DNA of 64,000 bases from Neisseria musculi (GTDB lineage: Bacteria > Pseudomonadota > Gammaproteobacteria > Burkholderiales > Neisseriaceae). The notes beneath the pieces are model-generated. The model was given only the letters and a program-made list of their open reading frames with translations, made no database searches and was not told the origin of the DNA. The position numbers and the translations under genes were made by a program. The stretch covers positions 558,001 through 622,000 of the forward strand of contig NZ_CP060414.2 of NCBI RefSeq assembly GCF_014297595.2, given 5' to 3'. Below, one piece after another: positions 35,799 through 47,163 of the stretch (position 1 is its first letter; each line of letters starts with the position of its first letter).

Positions 35799-37558
35799 GT
35801 TTTCCTGTTCGTAAATTTGATGCTGTTATTGTCGGAGGCGGAGGAGCCGGTTTGCGCGCCGCATTGCAATTGTCCAAGTCGGGCTTGAATACAGCTGTTT
35901 TATCTAAAGTGTTTCCCACCCGTTCGCATACGGTCGCTGCGCAGGGCGGTATTTCGGCTTCTTTGGGGAATGTGCAGGAAGACCGTTGGGACTGGCATAT
36001 GTATGATACCGTAAAAGGTTCCGATTGGCTGGGTGACCAAGATGCTATCGAGTTTATGTGCCGCCGTGCCCCGGAGGCCGTTATCGAATTGGAACACATG
36101 GGTATGCCGTTTGATAGGGTGGAGAGTGGAAAAATCTATCAGCGCCCGTTTGGAGGCCATACTGCCGAGCATGGTAAACGTGCGGTAGAGCGTGCCTGTG
36201 CGGTAGCAGACCGTACGGGTCATGCCATGCTTCATACGCTTTACCAGCAAAATGTACGCGCCAATACCCAGTTTTTTGTGGAATGGACTGCACTGGATTT
36301 GATTCGCGATGATAACGGCGATGTGGTCGGCGTAACCGCGATGGAAATGGAAAGCGGCGATGTTTACATTTTTCATGCGAAAGCGGTGTTGTTTGCTACC
36401 GGCGGAGCAGGCCGCATCTACGCTTCTTCAACCAATGCCTTCATGAATACCGGAGACGGTTTGGGTATTTGCGCCCGCGCAGGCATTCCGTTGGAGGACA
36501 TGGAATTTTGGCAATTCCACCCCACAGGTGTGGCAGGAGCGGGAGTGTTGATCACGGAGGGTGTGCGCGGTGAAGGCGGTATCCTGCTGAATGCAGACGG
36601 CGAGCGATTTATGGAACGTTATGCGCCGACTGTAAAAGACTTGGCTTCGCGTGATGTGGTATCGCGTGCAATGGCGATGGAAATTTATGAAGGCCGCGGT
36701 TGTGGCAAAAATAAAGATCATGTGCTCTTGAAAATCGATCACATAGGCGCCGAAAAAATTATGGAAAAACTGCCGGGAATCCGTGAGATTTCTATCCAGT
36801 TTGCCGGTATCGACCCTATTAAAGACCCTATTCCCGTTGTGCCGACCACACACTATATGATGGGCGGTATTCCCACTAACTATTTGGGCGAGGTAGTTGT
36901 GCCTAAAGACGGCAATTCCGAGACTGTGGTAAATGGTTTATATGCGGCAGGCGAGTGTGCCTGCGCTTCTGTTCACGGAGCCAACCGTTTGGGTACCAAC
37001 TCGTTGCTGGACTTGGTGGTGTTCGGCAAATCGGCCGGGGATAGTATGATTGAATACATCAACCGGCAAAAAGGTTGGAAAGAACTGCCCGCTGATGCAG
37101 GCCGATTAACCAAACAACGTTTGGATCGTTTAAACAATCAAGTCGGCGGTGAAAATGTAGATGCATTGCGCAATGAACTGCAACGTACCGTTCAACTGCA
37201 TGCCGGTGTGTTCCGAACAGATGCTATTCTGAAAGAAGGCGTTGCAAAAGTTTTGAAGATCGCAGAACGTGTGAAAAATACCGAAATCAAAGATAAGAGC
37301 CAAGTTTGGAATACTGCACGTATTGAAGCATTGGAGTTGGATAATTTAATTGAAGTCGCTAAAGCCACTTTGGTTGCAGCTGAAGCCCGCAAGGAATCCC
37401 GAGGGGCGCACGCATCGGACGACCATCCTGACCGTGACGATGAAAACTGGATGAAACACTCCCTGTTTTATACTGCAGACAACAGCTTGGCTTATAAACC
37501 GGTTCATACCAAACCGCTGACGGTTGATTATATCGAACCGGCCAAGCGCGTTTACTAA
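35795..37558 (+). CDS. sdhA: Succinate dehydrogenase flavoprotein subunit
   Basis: 587 residues. The FAD loop is [14 protein letters not shown], the covalent FAD His is in [10 protein letters not shown], and the active site includes [21 protein letters not shown] and [18 protein letters not shown]. It oxidises succinate to fumarate in the TCA cycle, on the cytoplasmic face of the membrane. It needs SdhE, encoded downstream, for flavin attachment. Confidence 0.97.
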   Translation: MSFPVRKFDAVIVGGGGAGLRAALQLSKSGLNTAVLSKVFPTRSHTVAAQGGISASLGNVQEDRWDWHMYDTVKGSDWLGDQDAIEFMCRRAPEAVIELEHMGMPFDRVESGKIYQRPFGGHTAEHGKRAVERACAVADRTGHAMLHTLYQQNVRANTQFFVEWTALDLIRDDNGDVVGVTAMEMESGDVYIFHAKAVLFATGGAGRIYASSTNAFMNTGDGLGICARAGIPLEDMEFWQFHPTGVAGAGVLITEGVRGEGGILLNADGERFMERYAPTVKDLASRDVVSRAMAMEIYEGRGCGKNKDHVLLKIDHIGAEKIMEKLPGIREISIQFAGIDPIKDPIPVVPTTHYMMGGIPTNYLGEVVVPKDGNSETVVNGLYAAGECACASVHGANRLGTNSLLDLVVFGKSAGDSMIEYINRQKGWKELPADAGRLTKQRLDRLNNQVGGENVDALRNELQRTVQLHAGVFRTDAILKEGVAKVLKIAERVKNTEIKDKSQVWNTARIEALELDNLIEVAKATLVAAEARKESRGAHASDDHPDRDDENWMKHSLFYTADNSLAYKPVHTKPLTVDYIEPAKRVY

Positions 37559-37581
37559 AAAGAATATAAGGAACACAGCAC

Positions 37582-38286
37582 ATGGAAAAAGTACGTTTTC
37601 AGGTGTACCGCTACAATCCTGATGTAGATGTCAAGCCGTATATGAAAGACTATGAGCTTGAAATTGAGCCTACAGACGTGAAATTGCTGGATGCCCTTGT
37701 CAAACTGAAAGCAATGGACGACAGTTTGTCGTTCCGCCGCTCCTGCCGTGAAGGCATCTGCGGTTCAGACGGCATGAATATTAACGGCAAGAACGGTTTG
37801 GCCTGTTTGACGGATATCCGCTGTTTGAAACAGCCGATTAAGCTCCGCCCTCTGCCCGGTTTGCCGGTTATCCGCGATTTAATTGTCGATATGACGCAGT
37901 TTTTCAAACAATATCACTCTATTAAGCCCTATGTGGTTAATGATACGCCTGCACCTGATCGCGAGCGTCTGCAAACCCAAGAGGAGCGCAAAGAGCTCGA
38001 TGGCTTATACGAGTGTATTTTGTGTGCCTGCTGTTCGACCGCCTGCCCGTCGTTTTGGTGGAACCCCGATAAATTCGTAGGGCCGTCAGGCTTGTTGAAT
38101 GCTTACCGCTTTATTGCAGACAGCCGTGATACGATTACCAACGAACGCTTAGATAATTTGAATGATCCCTACCGTTTGTTTCGGTGCCACACAATTATGA
38201 ATTGTGTTGACGTATGTCCGAAACACTTGAACCCGACTAGGGCTATAGGTAAGATTAAAGAAATCATGTTGAAACGGGCGGTTTAA
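37582..38286 (+). CDS. sdhB: Succinate dehydrogenase iron-sulfur subunit
   Basis: 234 residues with all cluster ligands: CREGICGSDGMNINGKNGLAC for 2Fe-2S, CILCACCSTACPSFWW for 4Fe-4S, and CHTIMNCVDVCPK for 3Fe-4S. It passes electrons from SdhA to quinone. Twenty-three bases separate it from sdhA. Confidence 0.97.
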   Translation: MEKVRFQVYRYNPDVDVKPYMKDYELEIEPTDVKLLDALVKLKAMDDSLSFRRSCREGICGSDGMNINGKNGLACLTDIRCLKQPIKLRPLPGLPVIRDLIVDMTQFFKQYHSIKPYVVNDTPAPDRERLQTQEERKELDGLYECILCACCSTACPSFWWNPDKFVGPSGLLNAYRFIADSRDTITNERLDNLNDPYRLFRCHTIMNCVDVCPKHLNPTRAIGKIKEIMLKRAV

Positions 38287-38287
38287 T

Positions 38288-38554
38288 ATGCCTGTTTTCG
38301 ATGAAGCTGCAAAACGCAAAATCCGTTATCAAACCCGTCGTGGACTGCTCGAGTTGGATATTGTGCTCGGGCGGTTCATGGATAAAGAATTCCAGAATCT
38401 CAGCGATGAAGAATTGGCGGTATTGGTGGATATTTTGAGATTGCCTGACCAAGAATTGTTGGCTTTGGTTAATCAAAAAGAAGAAACAACTGATGCCCGT
38501 TTTCTTTCTCTTCTGGAAAAAATCAGAGGGGCTGACAGTTATCAGGCCGTCTGA
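38288..38554 (+). CDS. sdhE: SdhE flavinylation factor
   Basis: 88 residues with the family motif RRGLLELD (RGxxE), required to attach FAD to SdhA. It starts one base after sdhB, which places the assembly factor with its client. An in-frame DUS supplies the stop codon (gcc gtc tga). Confidence 0.92.
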   Translation: MPVFDEAAKRKIRYQTRRGLLELDIVLGRFMDKEFQNLSDEELAVLVDILRLPDQELLALVNQKEETTDARFLSLLEKIRGADSYQAV

Positions 38555-38628
38555 AAACCGCAGGACCGGGTTGCGTAAATCCAATGCGCCGAGTCTGAAT
38601 CCCAATAGAACAATACAAGGAGTAAGAG

Positions 38629-39912
38629 ATGTCAAAAACAGTAAAATTGCAGACCCAGGGTAAAGATACGCTGGAGTTGCCGGTGTTGGAAGGTACTTTA
38701 GGTTCGAGCGTAGTCGATATCCGTACCTTTACTAAAGGTACCGGCATGTTTACATTTGATCCCGGTTTTGTATCTACTGCCAGTTGTGAATCGAAAATCA
38801 CGTTTATTGATGGCGAGAAAGGCCAGCTTTATTATCGCGGTTATCCCATTGAGCAATTGGCTGAAAGCAGCGACTATTTGGAAACCTGCTATCTGTTGAT
38901 TTATGGTGAGTTGCCGACAGCAGAGCAAAAAGCCGAGTTTGAAAATACCGTGATGCATCATACTATGGTGCATGAACAACTGACTTGGTTTTTCCGCGGT
39001 TTCCGCCGCGATGCCCATCCGATGGCCATGATGGTGGGTGTGGTCGGTGCTTTGTCGGCTTTCTATCAAGACAGCTTGGAAATTTCAGATCCCGAACACC
39101 GTAAGATTGCCATCTACCGTTTGGTTTCGAAAATTCCGACAATTGCAGCAATGTGTTACCGCTATTCAAACGGCCTGCCGTTCAATTATCCGCGCAACGA
39201 CCTTTCTTACACGGCAAACTTCATGCATATGATGTTTGCCACTCCATGCGAGAGTTACATTCCGAATCCCGTATTGGTTCGCGCACTTGACCGCATCTTT
39301 ATCCTGCATGCCGATCACGAACAGAACGCTTCTACCTCTACCGTACGTTTGGCAGGCTCTTCGGGGGCCAACCCGTTTGCCTGTATCGCAGCCGGCATTG
39401 CCAGCCTGTGGGGGCCGGCACACGGCGGTGCAAACGAAGCTGTGTTGAAAATGCTTGACGAAATTGGTGATGTATCGAATGTTGCAGCCTTTATGGAAGG
39501 CGTAAAAGAGCGCAAATACCGCTTGATGGGCTTCGGCCACCGCGTATACCGCAATATGGATCCCCGTGCGAGCATTATGCGTGAAACGTGCTATGAAGTT
39601 TTGAAAGAGCTGGGTTTGGAAGACGATCCACAATTCAAGCTGGCTATGGAACTGGAGCAAATCGCGCTGAGCGATCCTTATTTTGTGGAGCGCAAACTGT
39701 ATCCGAATGTAGATTTTTACTCCGGTATTGTATTGTCTGCATTGGGCATTCCGGTTTCTATGTTTACCGTAATTTTTGCATTGGCGCGTACAGTAGGCTG
39801 GATTTCCCATTGGCATGAAATGATTAGTGATCCGAATCAGAAAATCGGCCGCCCGCGCCAACTCTATACAGGTGCGGCACGCCGTGATTTTGTTCCTGTT
39901 GACAAACGTTAA
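38629..39912 (+). CDS. gltA: Citrate synthase (type II)
   Basis: 427 residues. The active-site segments are [34 protein letters not shown] and [14 protein letters not shown], followed by the Asp region [13 protein letters not shown]. It condenses oxaloacetate and acetyl-CoA. The N-terminal domain marks the NADH-sensitive hexameric type. AAGGAG precedes the start. Confidence 0.97.
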   Translation: MSKTVKLQTQGKDTLELPVLEGTLGSSVVDIRTFTKGTGMFTFDPGFVSTASCESKITFIDGEKGQLYYRGYPIEQLAESSDYLETCYLLIYGELPTAEQKAEFENTVMHHTMVHEQLTWFFRGFRRDAHPMAMMVGVVGALSAFYQDSLEISDPEHRKIAIYRLVSKIPTIAAMCYRYSNGLPFNYPRNDLSYTANFMHMMFATPCESYIPNPVLVRALDRIFILHADHEQNASTSTVRLAGSSGANPFACIAAGIASLWGPAHGGANEAVLKMLDEIGDVSNVAAFMEGVKERKYRLMGFGHRVYRNMDPRASIMRETCYEVLKELGLEDDPQFKLAMELEQIALSDPYFVERKLYPNVDFYSGIVLSALGIPVSMFTVIFALARTVGWISHWHEMISDPNQKIGRPRQLYTGAARRDFVPVDKR

Positions 39913-40025
39913 TTAACGGTTTGCCCCCGAAAACCAAATGTTGTCGGTTGGATTTTCAGGGCATGCTTTGCAGTAATTAAATTACTTGATAATCAGCGTT
40001 AAAAGCATTCGCAAACTTAAAGTGC

Positions 40026-40093
40026 AAAGAGTAGAATAAACATGTTTTCAGACGGCTTCGGTTATGTTTTGAAAATAAAAAATTCTACTCTTT
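40026..40093 (+). promoter_or_regulatory. Long stem-loop ahead of sucA
   Basis: AAAGAGTAGAAT (40026-40037) pairs perfectly with ATTCTACTCTTT (40082-40093); inside, AAACAT pairs with ATGTTT. The hairpin ends 26 bases before the sucA start. It could be a leader structure or, as DNA, a pair of operator half-sites. It also contains a DUS half. Confidence 0.6.
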
Positions 40094-40119
40094 ATTCTAT
40101 ATAGGCAAAGGGCAATCCC

Positions 40120-42954
40120 ATGATGGAAGACAAGCTCAATTTTTCATATTTATTTGGTTCGAACGCATCTTATATTGAAGAGTTATATGAAAACTTCCTG
40201 AATAATCCGAATTCTGTGGATGATAAGTGGAAGCAATATTTTACCGATCTTGCTGCCCAACCCGGGGCGGTAGAGCGCGATGTTCCCCATCGTCCGATTC
40301 AGGAATCATTCGCCAATTTGGCTAAACACAGGGCAACAGCCGCTATTGCAGGGGGCTTGGACGAAAGTATGATGAAAAAGCAGGTCGGTGTTTTGCGCAT
40401 GATGTCTGCTTACCGTATTCAGGGAATAGGTGCGGCACAACTTGATCCGCTCCAACGTATGCCGCCTAGAAACATTGATGCTTTAGATCCCAAATTCCAC
40501 GGTTTGGATACTGCCGATATGGCGGTGCAGTTCAGTGTGGGGGAGGGAGACTTTGCCGGCAGCGGTAAAATGACCTTGTCTGACATTGTCAGCAAGCTGA
40601 AACAGACCTATTGCGGCCATATCGGTATCGAATATATGTATATTGCCAATACCGAAGAGCGGCGCTGGATCCGTAATTATTTTGAAGGCTCCTTATCTAC
40701 ACCAAAATTTAATGCCGATGAGAAACGTTATATTCTCAAGCAGTTAACGGCCGCAGAAACTTTGGAGCGTTATCTCCACACCAAATATGTCGGCCAGAAA
40801 CGCTTTTCGGTAGAAGGTGGCGAAAGTTCGATTGCGGGTTTGAACTACCTGATTCAAAACGCCGGAAAAGACGGTATAGAAGAAGTGATTATCGGCATGG
40901 CACACAGGGGCCGTCTGAATGTGTTGGTGAATACGCTGGGTAAAAAGCCCGGGGATTTATTTGCGGAATTCGAAGGCCGCGCGGCAGCAACACTCCCCAG
41001 CGGCGATGTCAAATACCACATGGGTTTCAGCTCGGATATCGCCACACCTAACGGCGCGGTACACGTTACATTGGCATTCAACCCGTCCCATCTCGAAATC
41101 GTTAATCCTGTGGTAGAAGGTTCGACACGAGCGAAACAGAGCCGCCGGGGCGAGGGTGGTCAAAACCAAGTGTTGCCGGTGTTGATTCACGGTGATTCTG
41201 CCTTTATTGGTTTGGGTGTAAACCAGGCAACGTTCAACCTTTCCAAAACCCGTGGGTACACTACCGGCGGTACCATTCACTTGGTTATCAACAATCAGAT
41301 CGGCTTTACCACATCAGACACCCGTGATGTGCGATCTACCGTGTATTGCACCGATATCGCCAAAATGGTGGAAGCCCCGGTGTTCCATGTAAACGGAGAT
41401 GATCCTGAGGCCGTATGCTTTGTGGTACAGGCAGCATTGGATTACCGCAAACAATTCAACAAAGACGTTGTTATCGATTTGGTTTGCTACCGTAAGCTCG
41501 GCCACAATGAGGGCGATGATCCCACGCTGACCCAGCCCATGATGTATAAAAAGGTTGCCAAGCATCCCGGCACCCGCGCACTTTATGCCGACAAACTATT
41601 GGCAGAAAACGTAATTAACGCAGAAGAAGCCGAAGGGTTTATCCAGGCCTACCGCAACGCTTTGGATAAGGGCGAGCATGTCGAACAAACCCGCCTCACC
41701 GATTATGAAAGCAAACACCGTGTAGATTGGTCTAAATACCAAGGCCAAAACTGGCGCGAGCAAGTCGAAAGCGGTTTGTCTGAAGCAGATATCCAACGCC
41801 TGACCGACAAGTTTACCGAGGTGCCCGAAGGTTTCGCTTTGCACAATACCGCAAAACGTGTATTGGAGGCGCGTAAATCAATGGCGGCCGGCGAGCAGCC
41901 GATAGATTGGGGCATGGCAGAAACATTGGCTTACGCGGCGCTGGTAACCAACGGAACGGGTGTGCGTATTTCCGGGGAGGACTCGGGGCGCGGTACATTC
42001 TCACACCGTCATGCGGTTTTGCACGACCAAAACCGTGAAAAAAGCGATGCCGGAGCCTATATTCCGCTGCGCCACATGGCAGAAAACCAGGCAGACTTCT
42101 TGGTGATCGACTCCATCTTGAATGAAGAAGCCGTGATGGCCTATGAATACGGCTTTGCCTGCTCGGCGCCCGACAAACTCACTATTTGGGAAGCACAATT
42201 CGGCGATTTTGCCAACGGTGCGCAAGTGGTTATCGACCAATTTGTTTCCTCGGGCGAAACCAAATGGGGGCGTTTGTGCGGCTTAACCACCATCCTGCCG
42301 CACGGTTATGACGGGCAAGGCCCCGAGCATTCTTCTGCACGTTTGGAACGCTGGCTGCAATTGTGTTCCGAACAGAATATGCAGATTGTGATGCCGTCTG
42401 AAGCATCGCAGATATTCCATATTCTGCGCCGCCAAGCCCTGCGTTCATACCGCAAGCCTTTGGTAATCTTCCTGTCCAAACGCCTGTTGCGTTTCAAAGA
42501 TTCAATGAGCCCGCTGGAAAACTTTGCCGAAGGTTCGACTTTCCGACCCGTTATCGGCGATACGGCAGAACGTGCCGATAACGGCAGCGTGAAACGGGTG
42601 ATTCTGTGTGCCGGCCAGGTTTATTACGATTTGGCGGCAGGCCGAGCCGAGCGCAGCTTGGAAAAAGATATTGCCATCGTGCGTGTGGAACAGCTTTATC
42701 CGTTTCCGTATGAAGAAGTCCAAGCCGAGCTGGCCAAATATCCCAATGCCGAAGATGTGGTGTGGGCGCAGGAAGAGCCGCGCAATCAGGGCGGTTTCCA
42801 CCAATTGCGCCACCGTATCGAAAAAGTTTTGGGCAGACAGCAGAAACTGGGTTATGCAGGCCGCCCCGCCAGCGCATCCCCCGCGGTCGGCTATATGAGC
42901 AAACACGTTGCCCAGCTGAAACAGTTGGTTGAAGATGCAATGGCTTTAAACTAA
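40120..42954 (+). CDS. sucA: 2-oxoglutarate dehydrogenase E1
   Basis: 944 residues. The N-terminal [25 protein letters not shown] is the E2-binding helix; the thiamine diphosphate site includes [21 protein letters not shown] and [13 protein letters not shown]; the transketolase-like domain has [19 protein letters not shown]. It decarboxylates 2-oxoglutarate and loads the succinyl group on SucB. ATG 40123 is an equally possible start. Confidence 0.97.
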   Translation: MMEDKLNFSYLFGSNASYIEELYENFLNNPNSVDDKWKQYFTDLAAQPGAVERDVPHRPIQESFANLAKHRATAAIAGGLDESMMKKQVGVLRMMSAYRIQGIGAAQLDPLQRMPPRNIDALDPKFHGLDTADMAVQFSVGEGDFAGSGKMTLSDIVSKLKQTYCGHIGIEYMYIANTEERRWIRNYFEGSLSTPKFNADEKRYILKQLTAAETLERYLHTKYVGQKRFSVEGGESSIAGLNYLIQNAGKDGIEEVIIGMAHRGRLNVLVNTLGKKPGDLFAEFEGRAAATLPSGDVKYHMGFSSDIATPNGAVHVTLAFNPSHLEIVNPVVEGSTRAKQSRRGEGGQNQVLPVLIHGDSAFIGLGVNQATFNLSKTRGYTTGGTIHLVINNQIGFTTSDTRDVRSTVYCTDIAKMVEAPVFHVNGDDPEAVCFVVQAALDYRKQFNKDVVIDLVCYRKLGHNEGDDPTLTQPMMYKKVAKHPGTRALYADKLLAENVINAEEAEGFIQAYRNALDKGEHVEQTRLTDYESKHRVDWSKYQGQNWREQVESGLSEADIQRLTDKFTEVPEGFALHNTAKRVLEARKSMAAGEQPIDWGMAETLAYAALVTNGTGVRISGEDSGRGTFSHRHAVLHDQNREKSDAGAYIPLRHMAENQADFLVIDSILNEEAVMAYEYGFACSAPDKLTIWEAQFGDFANGAQVVIDQFVSSGETKWGRLCGLTTILPHGYDGQGPEHSSARLERWLQLCSEQNMQIVMPSEASQIFHILRRQALRSYRKPLVIFLSKRLLRFKDSMSPLENFAEGSTFRPVIGDTAERADNGSVKRVILCAGQVYYDLAAGRAERSLEKDIAIVRVEQLYPFPYEEVQAELAKYPNAEDVVWAQEEPRNQGGFHQLRHRIEKVLGRQQKLGYAGRPASASPAVGYMSKHVAQLKQLVEDAMALN

Positions 42955-42960
42955 CCATTT

Positions 42961-43000
42961 AAGGCCGTCTGAAACCGAGCGGATGATTTCAGACGGCCTT
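42961..43000. terminator. DUS hairpin between sucA and sucB
   Basis: AAGGCCGTCTGAAA and TTTCAGACGGCCTT pair around 12 bases. It lies inside an operon, so it may only reduce transcription into sucB. Confidence 0.5.
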
Positions 43001-43018
43001 ACACCACCGGAGAAGAAA

Positions 43019-44212
43019 ATGATTGTTGAAGTAAAAGTACCCGTTTTATCTGAAAGCGTATCCGAAGGCACCTTGATGTCTTGGCATAAAAAAGTGGGCG
43101 AATACGTTGAGCGGGATGAAATTCTGATTGATGTCGAAACCGACAAAGTCGTGTTGGAAGTGCCCTCGCCGCAAGCCGGCGTTTTGGTTGAAATCATTGC
43201 CCAAGACGGAGAAACCGTTGTAGCCGAGCAACTGTTGGCGAAAATCGACACCGAAGCCAAAGCAGGCGCAGAAGCCCCGGCACCGGTTGCGGAGCAAACT
43301 GCCGCACCTGCTGCGCAAGCCTCCGCATCTAACGCGCAGGCCGGCACGGCTATGCCGGCTGCGGCGAAACTGGCTGCCGAAAAAGGTGTGGATATCGGCA
43401 GCGTGCAGGGATCCGGCCGGGGTGGGCGCGTGTTGAAAGAAGACGTACAAAAAGCCGTTTCTGCCACCAAGCCTGCAGTTGTTGTGTCTGCGCTCCCCGT
43501 TCCCAACGGTACGCGCCCCGAACAGCGTGTGCCGATGAGCCGCCTGCGCGCCCGCGTGGCCGAACGCTTGCTGGCCTCCCAGCAGGAAAATGCGATTCTT
43601 ACCACGTTCAATGAAGTAAATATGAAGCCGGTTATGGACCTGCGCAACAAATACAAAGAAAAATTCGAGAAAGAACACGGTGTTAAGTTGGGCTTCATGT
43701 CGTTTTTCGTGAAAGCCGCCGTGGCTGCATTGAAAAAATATCCGGTTGTGAATGCCTCTGTGGACGGCAGCGATATCGTTTACCACGGTTATTTCGACAT
43801 CGGCATCGCCATCGGCAGCCCGCGCGGTTTGGTTGTGCCGATTCTGCGTGATGCCGATCAGATGAGCATCGCCGATATTGAAAAAGCCATCATGGATTAT
43901 GCCGTAAAAGCCAAAGACGGAAAAATCGCACTGGAAGATTTAACCGGCGGCACATTCAGCATTACCAACGGCGGCACATTCGGCTCGATGATGTCCACGC
44001 CCATTATCAACCCGCCGCAATCCGCCATTTTGGGTATGCACGCTACCAAAGAGCGTGCTGTGGTAGAAAACGGCCAGGTAGTAGTGCGCCCGATGATGTA
44101 TCTGGCACTATCTTACGACCACCGCATTATCGATGGCCGTGAAGCGGTGCTGACTTTGGTAACCATCAAAGATCTGCTTGAAGATCCCGCACGGCTGCTG
44201 CTTGATCTTTAA
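43019..44212 (+). CDS. sucB: Dihydrolipoyl succinyltransferase (E2 of 2-oxoglutarate dehydrogenase)
   Basis: 397 residues. Lipoyl domain with Lys43 in ETDKVVLEV, an Ala/Pro linker, the E3/E1-binding domain ([31 protein letters not shown]), and the catalytic domain ending [14 protein letters not shown] with the active-site His and Asp. ATG 43019 follows GGAG. It links E1 (SucA) and E3 (LpdA). Confidence 0.96.
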   Translation: MIVEVKVPVLSESVSEGTLMSWHKKVGEYVERDEILIDVETDKVVLEVPSPQAGVLVEIIAQDGETVVAEQLLAKIDTEAKAGAEAPAPVAEQTAAPAAQASASNAQAGTAMPAAAKLAAEKGVDIGSVQGSGRGGRVLKEDVQKAVSATKPAVVVSALPVPNGTRPEQRVPMSRLRARVAERLLASQQENAILTTFNEVNMKPVMDLRNKYKEKFEKEHGVKLGFMSFFVKAAVAALKKYPVVNASVDGSDIVYHGYFDIGIAIGSPRGLVVPILRDADQMSIADIEKAIMDYAVKAKDGKIALEDLTGGTFSITNGGTFGSMMSTPIINPPQSAILGMHATKERAVVENGQVVVRPMMYLALSYDHRIIDGREAVLTLVTIKDLLEDPARLLLDL

Positions 44213-44285
44213 TCTGCGGCTTTCAGACGGCCTGATGAGGCCGTCTGAAAAATTGTGGAAGGTGGATGTTAAGATAAGGGGAATA

Positions 44286-44555
44286 ATGAAATATCTGCTT
44301 TTTTTATCCGCATTGGCCTTAAGTGCCTGTGCGGCAACCCATCAGGAAGAATATTTGGTATCGGCTTATGACAGCAAAGGACATTTGCTCAACAAGCGCG
44401 TGCAATTGGGCAGCAATAAAGCAGGCGTGCCGCTTGCGCAGGATACTTTGTGCAAAATACACCCAAGAGCGGTTATCCGCGTACATACCAAGTGGAATAA
44501 ACGGTTGGCCGAGGATTTCAAACCTTATTCGTGCGGTTTGAAGAAAGAGCTCTGA
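44286..44555 (+). CDS. Small lipoprotein between sucB and lpdA
   Basis: 89 residues. The leader MKYLLFLSALALSAC ends in a lipobox, and the mature part (HQEEYLVSAYDSKGHLLNKRVQLGSNKAGVPLAQDTLCKIHPRAVIRV...) has two further cysteines that could bond. ATG 44286 follows AAGGGG. No family recognised. It splits the otherwise tight TCA operon. Confidence 0.78.
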   Translation: MKYLLFLSALALSACAATHQEEYLVSAYDSKGHLLNKRVQLGSNKAGVPLAQDTLCKIHPRAVIRVHTKWNKRLAEDFKPYSCGLKKEL

Positions 44556-44707
44556 AAAACGCGCGGTAATTTGCCGACAGCTTTCGGGTTGCCTGCCGGT
44601 TTGCGGCGTCAAACCCGATTTTCAGAAATTTCAGGCCATCAGGCCGTCTGAACGAAGCTTATATTTTTCAGACGGCACAACACAGATTAAAGAGAAAAGG
44701 ATTCAAT

Positions 44708-46138
44708 ATGTCTCAATTTGATGTAGTCGTTATCGGTGCCGGCCCTGGCGGTTATATTGCCGCTATCCGTGCCGCTCAACTGGGCTTGAAAACCGCCTGT
44801 ATCGATGCGGGCGTAAACAAAGCGGGTGATGCGCCGGCTTTGGGCGGCACCTGTTTAAACGTAGGCTGCATTCCTTCCAAAGCTTTGCTGCAGTCTTCAG
44901 AACATTTCCATGCCGCACAACATGATTTTGCCGAACACGGCATTACTGTCGGCAATGTGAAATTCAACGCAGCCAAAATGATCGAGCGTAAAGACACCAT
45001 TGTTACCAAGCTGACGGGCGGAATCAAATTCCTGTTTCACAAAAACAAAGTCGAAAGCCTGTTTGGCAAAGGTTCTTTGAAAGGCCGCAACGGTGATTTG
45101 TGGCAGGTTGAAGTGGACAACAAAGGCGAAAAAAGCCTGATAGAAGCCAAAAACGTGATTATCGCTACCGGCTCCGTGCCGAGGCCGCTGCCGTTGGTCG
45201 ATATCGACAATGTAAACGTGTTGGACAACGAAGGCGCATTGAACCTGACTGCGGTGCCGAAAAAGCTGGGGGTGATCGGCTCGGGCGTAATCGGTTTGGA
45301 AATGGGGTCGGTATGGAAGCGTGTCGGCTCCGAAGTAACGATTCTTGAGGCCATGCCCACATTCTTAGCGGCTGCCGACCAGCAAATCGCCAAAGAAGCG
45401 TTCAAGATTTTCACCAAAGAACAGGGTTTGGTGATTGAGCTGGGCGTGAAGTTGAACGAAATCAAAAACAGCAAAAAAGGCGTTACCGTTGCCTATGAAG
45501 CAGGCGGTCAGGCCAAAGAAGAAACGTTCGACAAACTGATTGTTTCCATCGGGCGCATTCCGAACACCGAAGGCCTGAATGCCGAAGCGGCGGGTTTGGA
45601 AAAAGACGGGCGCGGCTTTATTAAGGTGGATGATGAATGCCGCACCAACCTGCCCAACGTTTGGGCGATTGGCGATGTGGTACGCGGCCCGATGCTGGCA
45701 CACAAAGCCAGTGATGAAGGCGTTGCCGTGGCCGAACGCATTGCAGGCCAAAAGCCGCATTTGGATTTCAACACGATTCCGTTTGTGATTTACACAGATC
45801 CTGAAATCGCATGGGTGGGCAAAACCGAAGAGCAGTTGAAAGCAGAAGGCGCAAACTATAAAAAAGGCACTTCGGGCTTTGCCGCCAACGGCCGGGCTTT
45901 AGGTTTGGGTAAAGCCAAGGGCATGGTCAAAGTGTTGGCAGATGCCGAAACCGACCGTATTCTCGGCGTGCACATGATAGGCCCGATGGTGAGCGAACTG
46001 GTGGCCGAAGGCGTTACCGGCCTTGAATTCAAGGCCAGCAGCGAAGACATTGCCCGCATTGTTCACGCCCATCCGACTTTGTCGGAGGTGTTGCACGAAG
46101 CTTCTTTGGCGGTGGACAAACGCGCCCTTCACGGCTGA
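44708..46138 (+). CDS. lpdA: Dihydrolipoyl dehydrogenase (E3)
   Basis: 476 residues. FAD loop [19 protein letters not shown], redox pair in [19 protein letters not shown] loop [16 protein letters not shown], and the C-terminal His-Glu pair in [15 protein letters not shown]. It re-oxidises the lipoyl groups of SucB. No lipoyl domain is fused to it. Confidence 0.97.
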   Translation: MSQFDVVVIGAGPGGYIAAIRAAQLGLKTACIDAGVNKAGDAPALGGTCLNVGCIPSKALLQSSEHFHAAQHDFAEHGITVGNVKFNAAKMIERKDTIVTKLTGGIKFLFHKNKVESLFGKGSLKGRNGDLWQVEVDNKGEKSLIEAKNVIIATGSVPRPLPLVDIDNVNVLDNEGALNLTAVPKKLGVIGSGVIGLEMGSVWKRVGSEVTILEAMPTFLAAADQQIAKEAFKIFTKEQGLVIELGVKLNEIKNSKKGVTVAYEAGGQAKEETFDKLIVSIGRIPNTEGLNAEAAGLEKDGRGFIKVDDECRTNLPNVWAIGDVVRGPMLAHKASDEGVAVAERIAGQKPHLDFNTIPFVIYTDPEIAWVGKTEEQLKAEGANYKKGTSGFAANGRALGLGKAKGMVKVLADAETDRILGVHMIGPMVSELVAEGVTGLEFKASSEDIARIVHAHPTLSEVLHEASLAVDKRALHG

Positions 46139-46239
46139 TGCAGCGGTGTCTGCCGATTTTCAGGCATGGCTTGAGGCCGTCTGAAATGCTGCATGCAGGC
46201 TGTATTCCGGTTGCCGAAACCATATTTCGCCACGCATCA

Positions 46240-46266
46240 TACTCGGGTTTTACCCGAGTATTTTTA
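46240..46266 (+). terminator. Rho-independent terminator after lpdA
   Basis: TACTCGGGT pairs with ACCCGAGTA around three T and is followed by TTTTT. It is the textbook form and is one of few here not built from DUS. Confidence 0.85.
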
Positions 46267-46625
46267 TGGCAAAGCACATGCCGGAACAACGCAGAAGAGC
46301 CGGGGTGGCAAACCGCAAGCAATATGTGGATTCACCGGCTCCGTTACGGCGTTGCCGCTCCTTACCGTATTGCCTTTATTGCCGGCGGCTTGCTGCTTTG
46401 CGCCGGAAATGCACGAATCCGCCACTGATTAACAGGCAGCAAGGGAGCGGCCACCGCCGCTTCAGCGGCTTGCCAAACACTCTCTTTGAGCGGGGGGCGG
46501 CCAAGCTGTGTCGGTTTACATTTAGCCCATTACATCGATACCGCAATGAGGTCATCAATTTGCTGTACGGGAATAACGGCAGCCATCTGTTTCAGACGGC
46601 CTAAAACCGATTTTGCAAGGGTTTC

Positions 46626-46640
46626 GGTTATAATATAACC
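46626..46640. promoter_or_regulatory. Zur-box-like palindrome over the zur promoter
   Basis: GGTTATAATATAACC is a perfect 15-bp palindrome whose core GTTAT-N3-ATAAC agrees with the meningococcal Zur consensus TGTTATDNHATAACA except at the two end bases. It includes a TATAAT -10 box, 38 bases ahead of the zur start, so zinc-bound Zur would block transcription of zur and the next gene. Confidence 0.7.
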
Positions 46641-46677
46641 AATCTCTTTAAGGTAAAGGCCGTCTGAAAGCCCGTCT

Positions 46678-47163
46678 ATGACCACGAAACAGAAAATCCT
46701 TACCCAAGCCAAGCAAGACGGCGTGCAGGTAACTGCATTGCGCGAACAGGTGTTGGACATCATCTTGCAGCAAACCGGCGTGATTAAAGCCTATAACGTG
46801 CTTTCGCAAATGCAGCAGCAGAGTGACGGTGCAGTTGCCCCACCCACTGCTTACCGCGCTTTAGACTTTTGGGCTGAGCAGGGCGTTTTGCACAAAGTAG
46901 CAGCCGTAAACGGTTATGTGTTGTGCAGTCATGCCCGGCACGACTGCAGCGCCTGTTGCAGCGAACACGGCGAAGCCGCCCACCAAAGCGCCTTTATTCT
47001 GGTGTGCACCGAATGCGGCGCAGTGGATGAGCAAACGCTCAGCCGCGAATGGTCGGCTCTGCGGGCGGGCGTGGCTGCCGGTGGCTTTGCCTTGAAAGAA
47101 GAACACGTTGTTTTAACAGGAACCTGCAAAAAATGCCAGCAAACAAAACCAAAGTACACCTAA
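46678..47163 (+). CDS. zur: Zinc uptake regulator, Fur family
   Basis: 161 residues. Winged helix QVTALREQVLDIILQQTGVIKAYNVLSQMQ...APPTAYRALDFWAEQGVLHKV, then metal-binding residues in CSHARHDCSACCSEHGEAAHQ and the structural zinc cysteines in LVCTECGAVDE and GTCKKCQ. The Cys pattern and the lack of a Fur-type His cluster point to Zur. It overlaps the next gene by 31 bases. Confidence 0.9.
   Translation: MTTKQKILTQAKQDGVQVTALREQVLDIILQQTGVIKAYNVLSQMQQQSDGAVAPPTAYRALDFWAEQGVLHKVAAVNGYVLCSHARHDCSACCSEHGEAAHQSAFILVCTECGAVDEQTLSREWSALRAGVAAGGFALKEEHVVLTGTCKKCQQTKPKYT

Larger units (their letters stand above)
46139..46677. other. Gene-free stretch between lpdA and zur
   Basis: 539 bp. A strong non-DUS terminator (46240-46266) ends the TCA block. 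Reading frames across 46270-46600 are short, mutually overlapping and without ribosome sites, so I support no gene. The right end holds a DUS and the Zur-box-like palindrome. Confidence 0.55.

Noticed and set aside
46193..46604. Overlapping frames between lpdA and zur
   Set aside because: They cross a strong terminator, overlap one another and lack ribosome sites.
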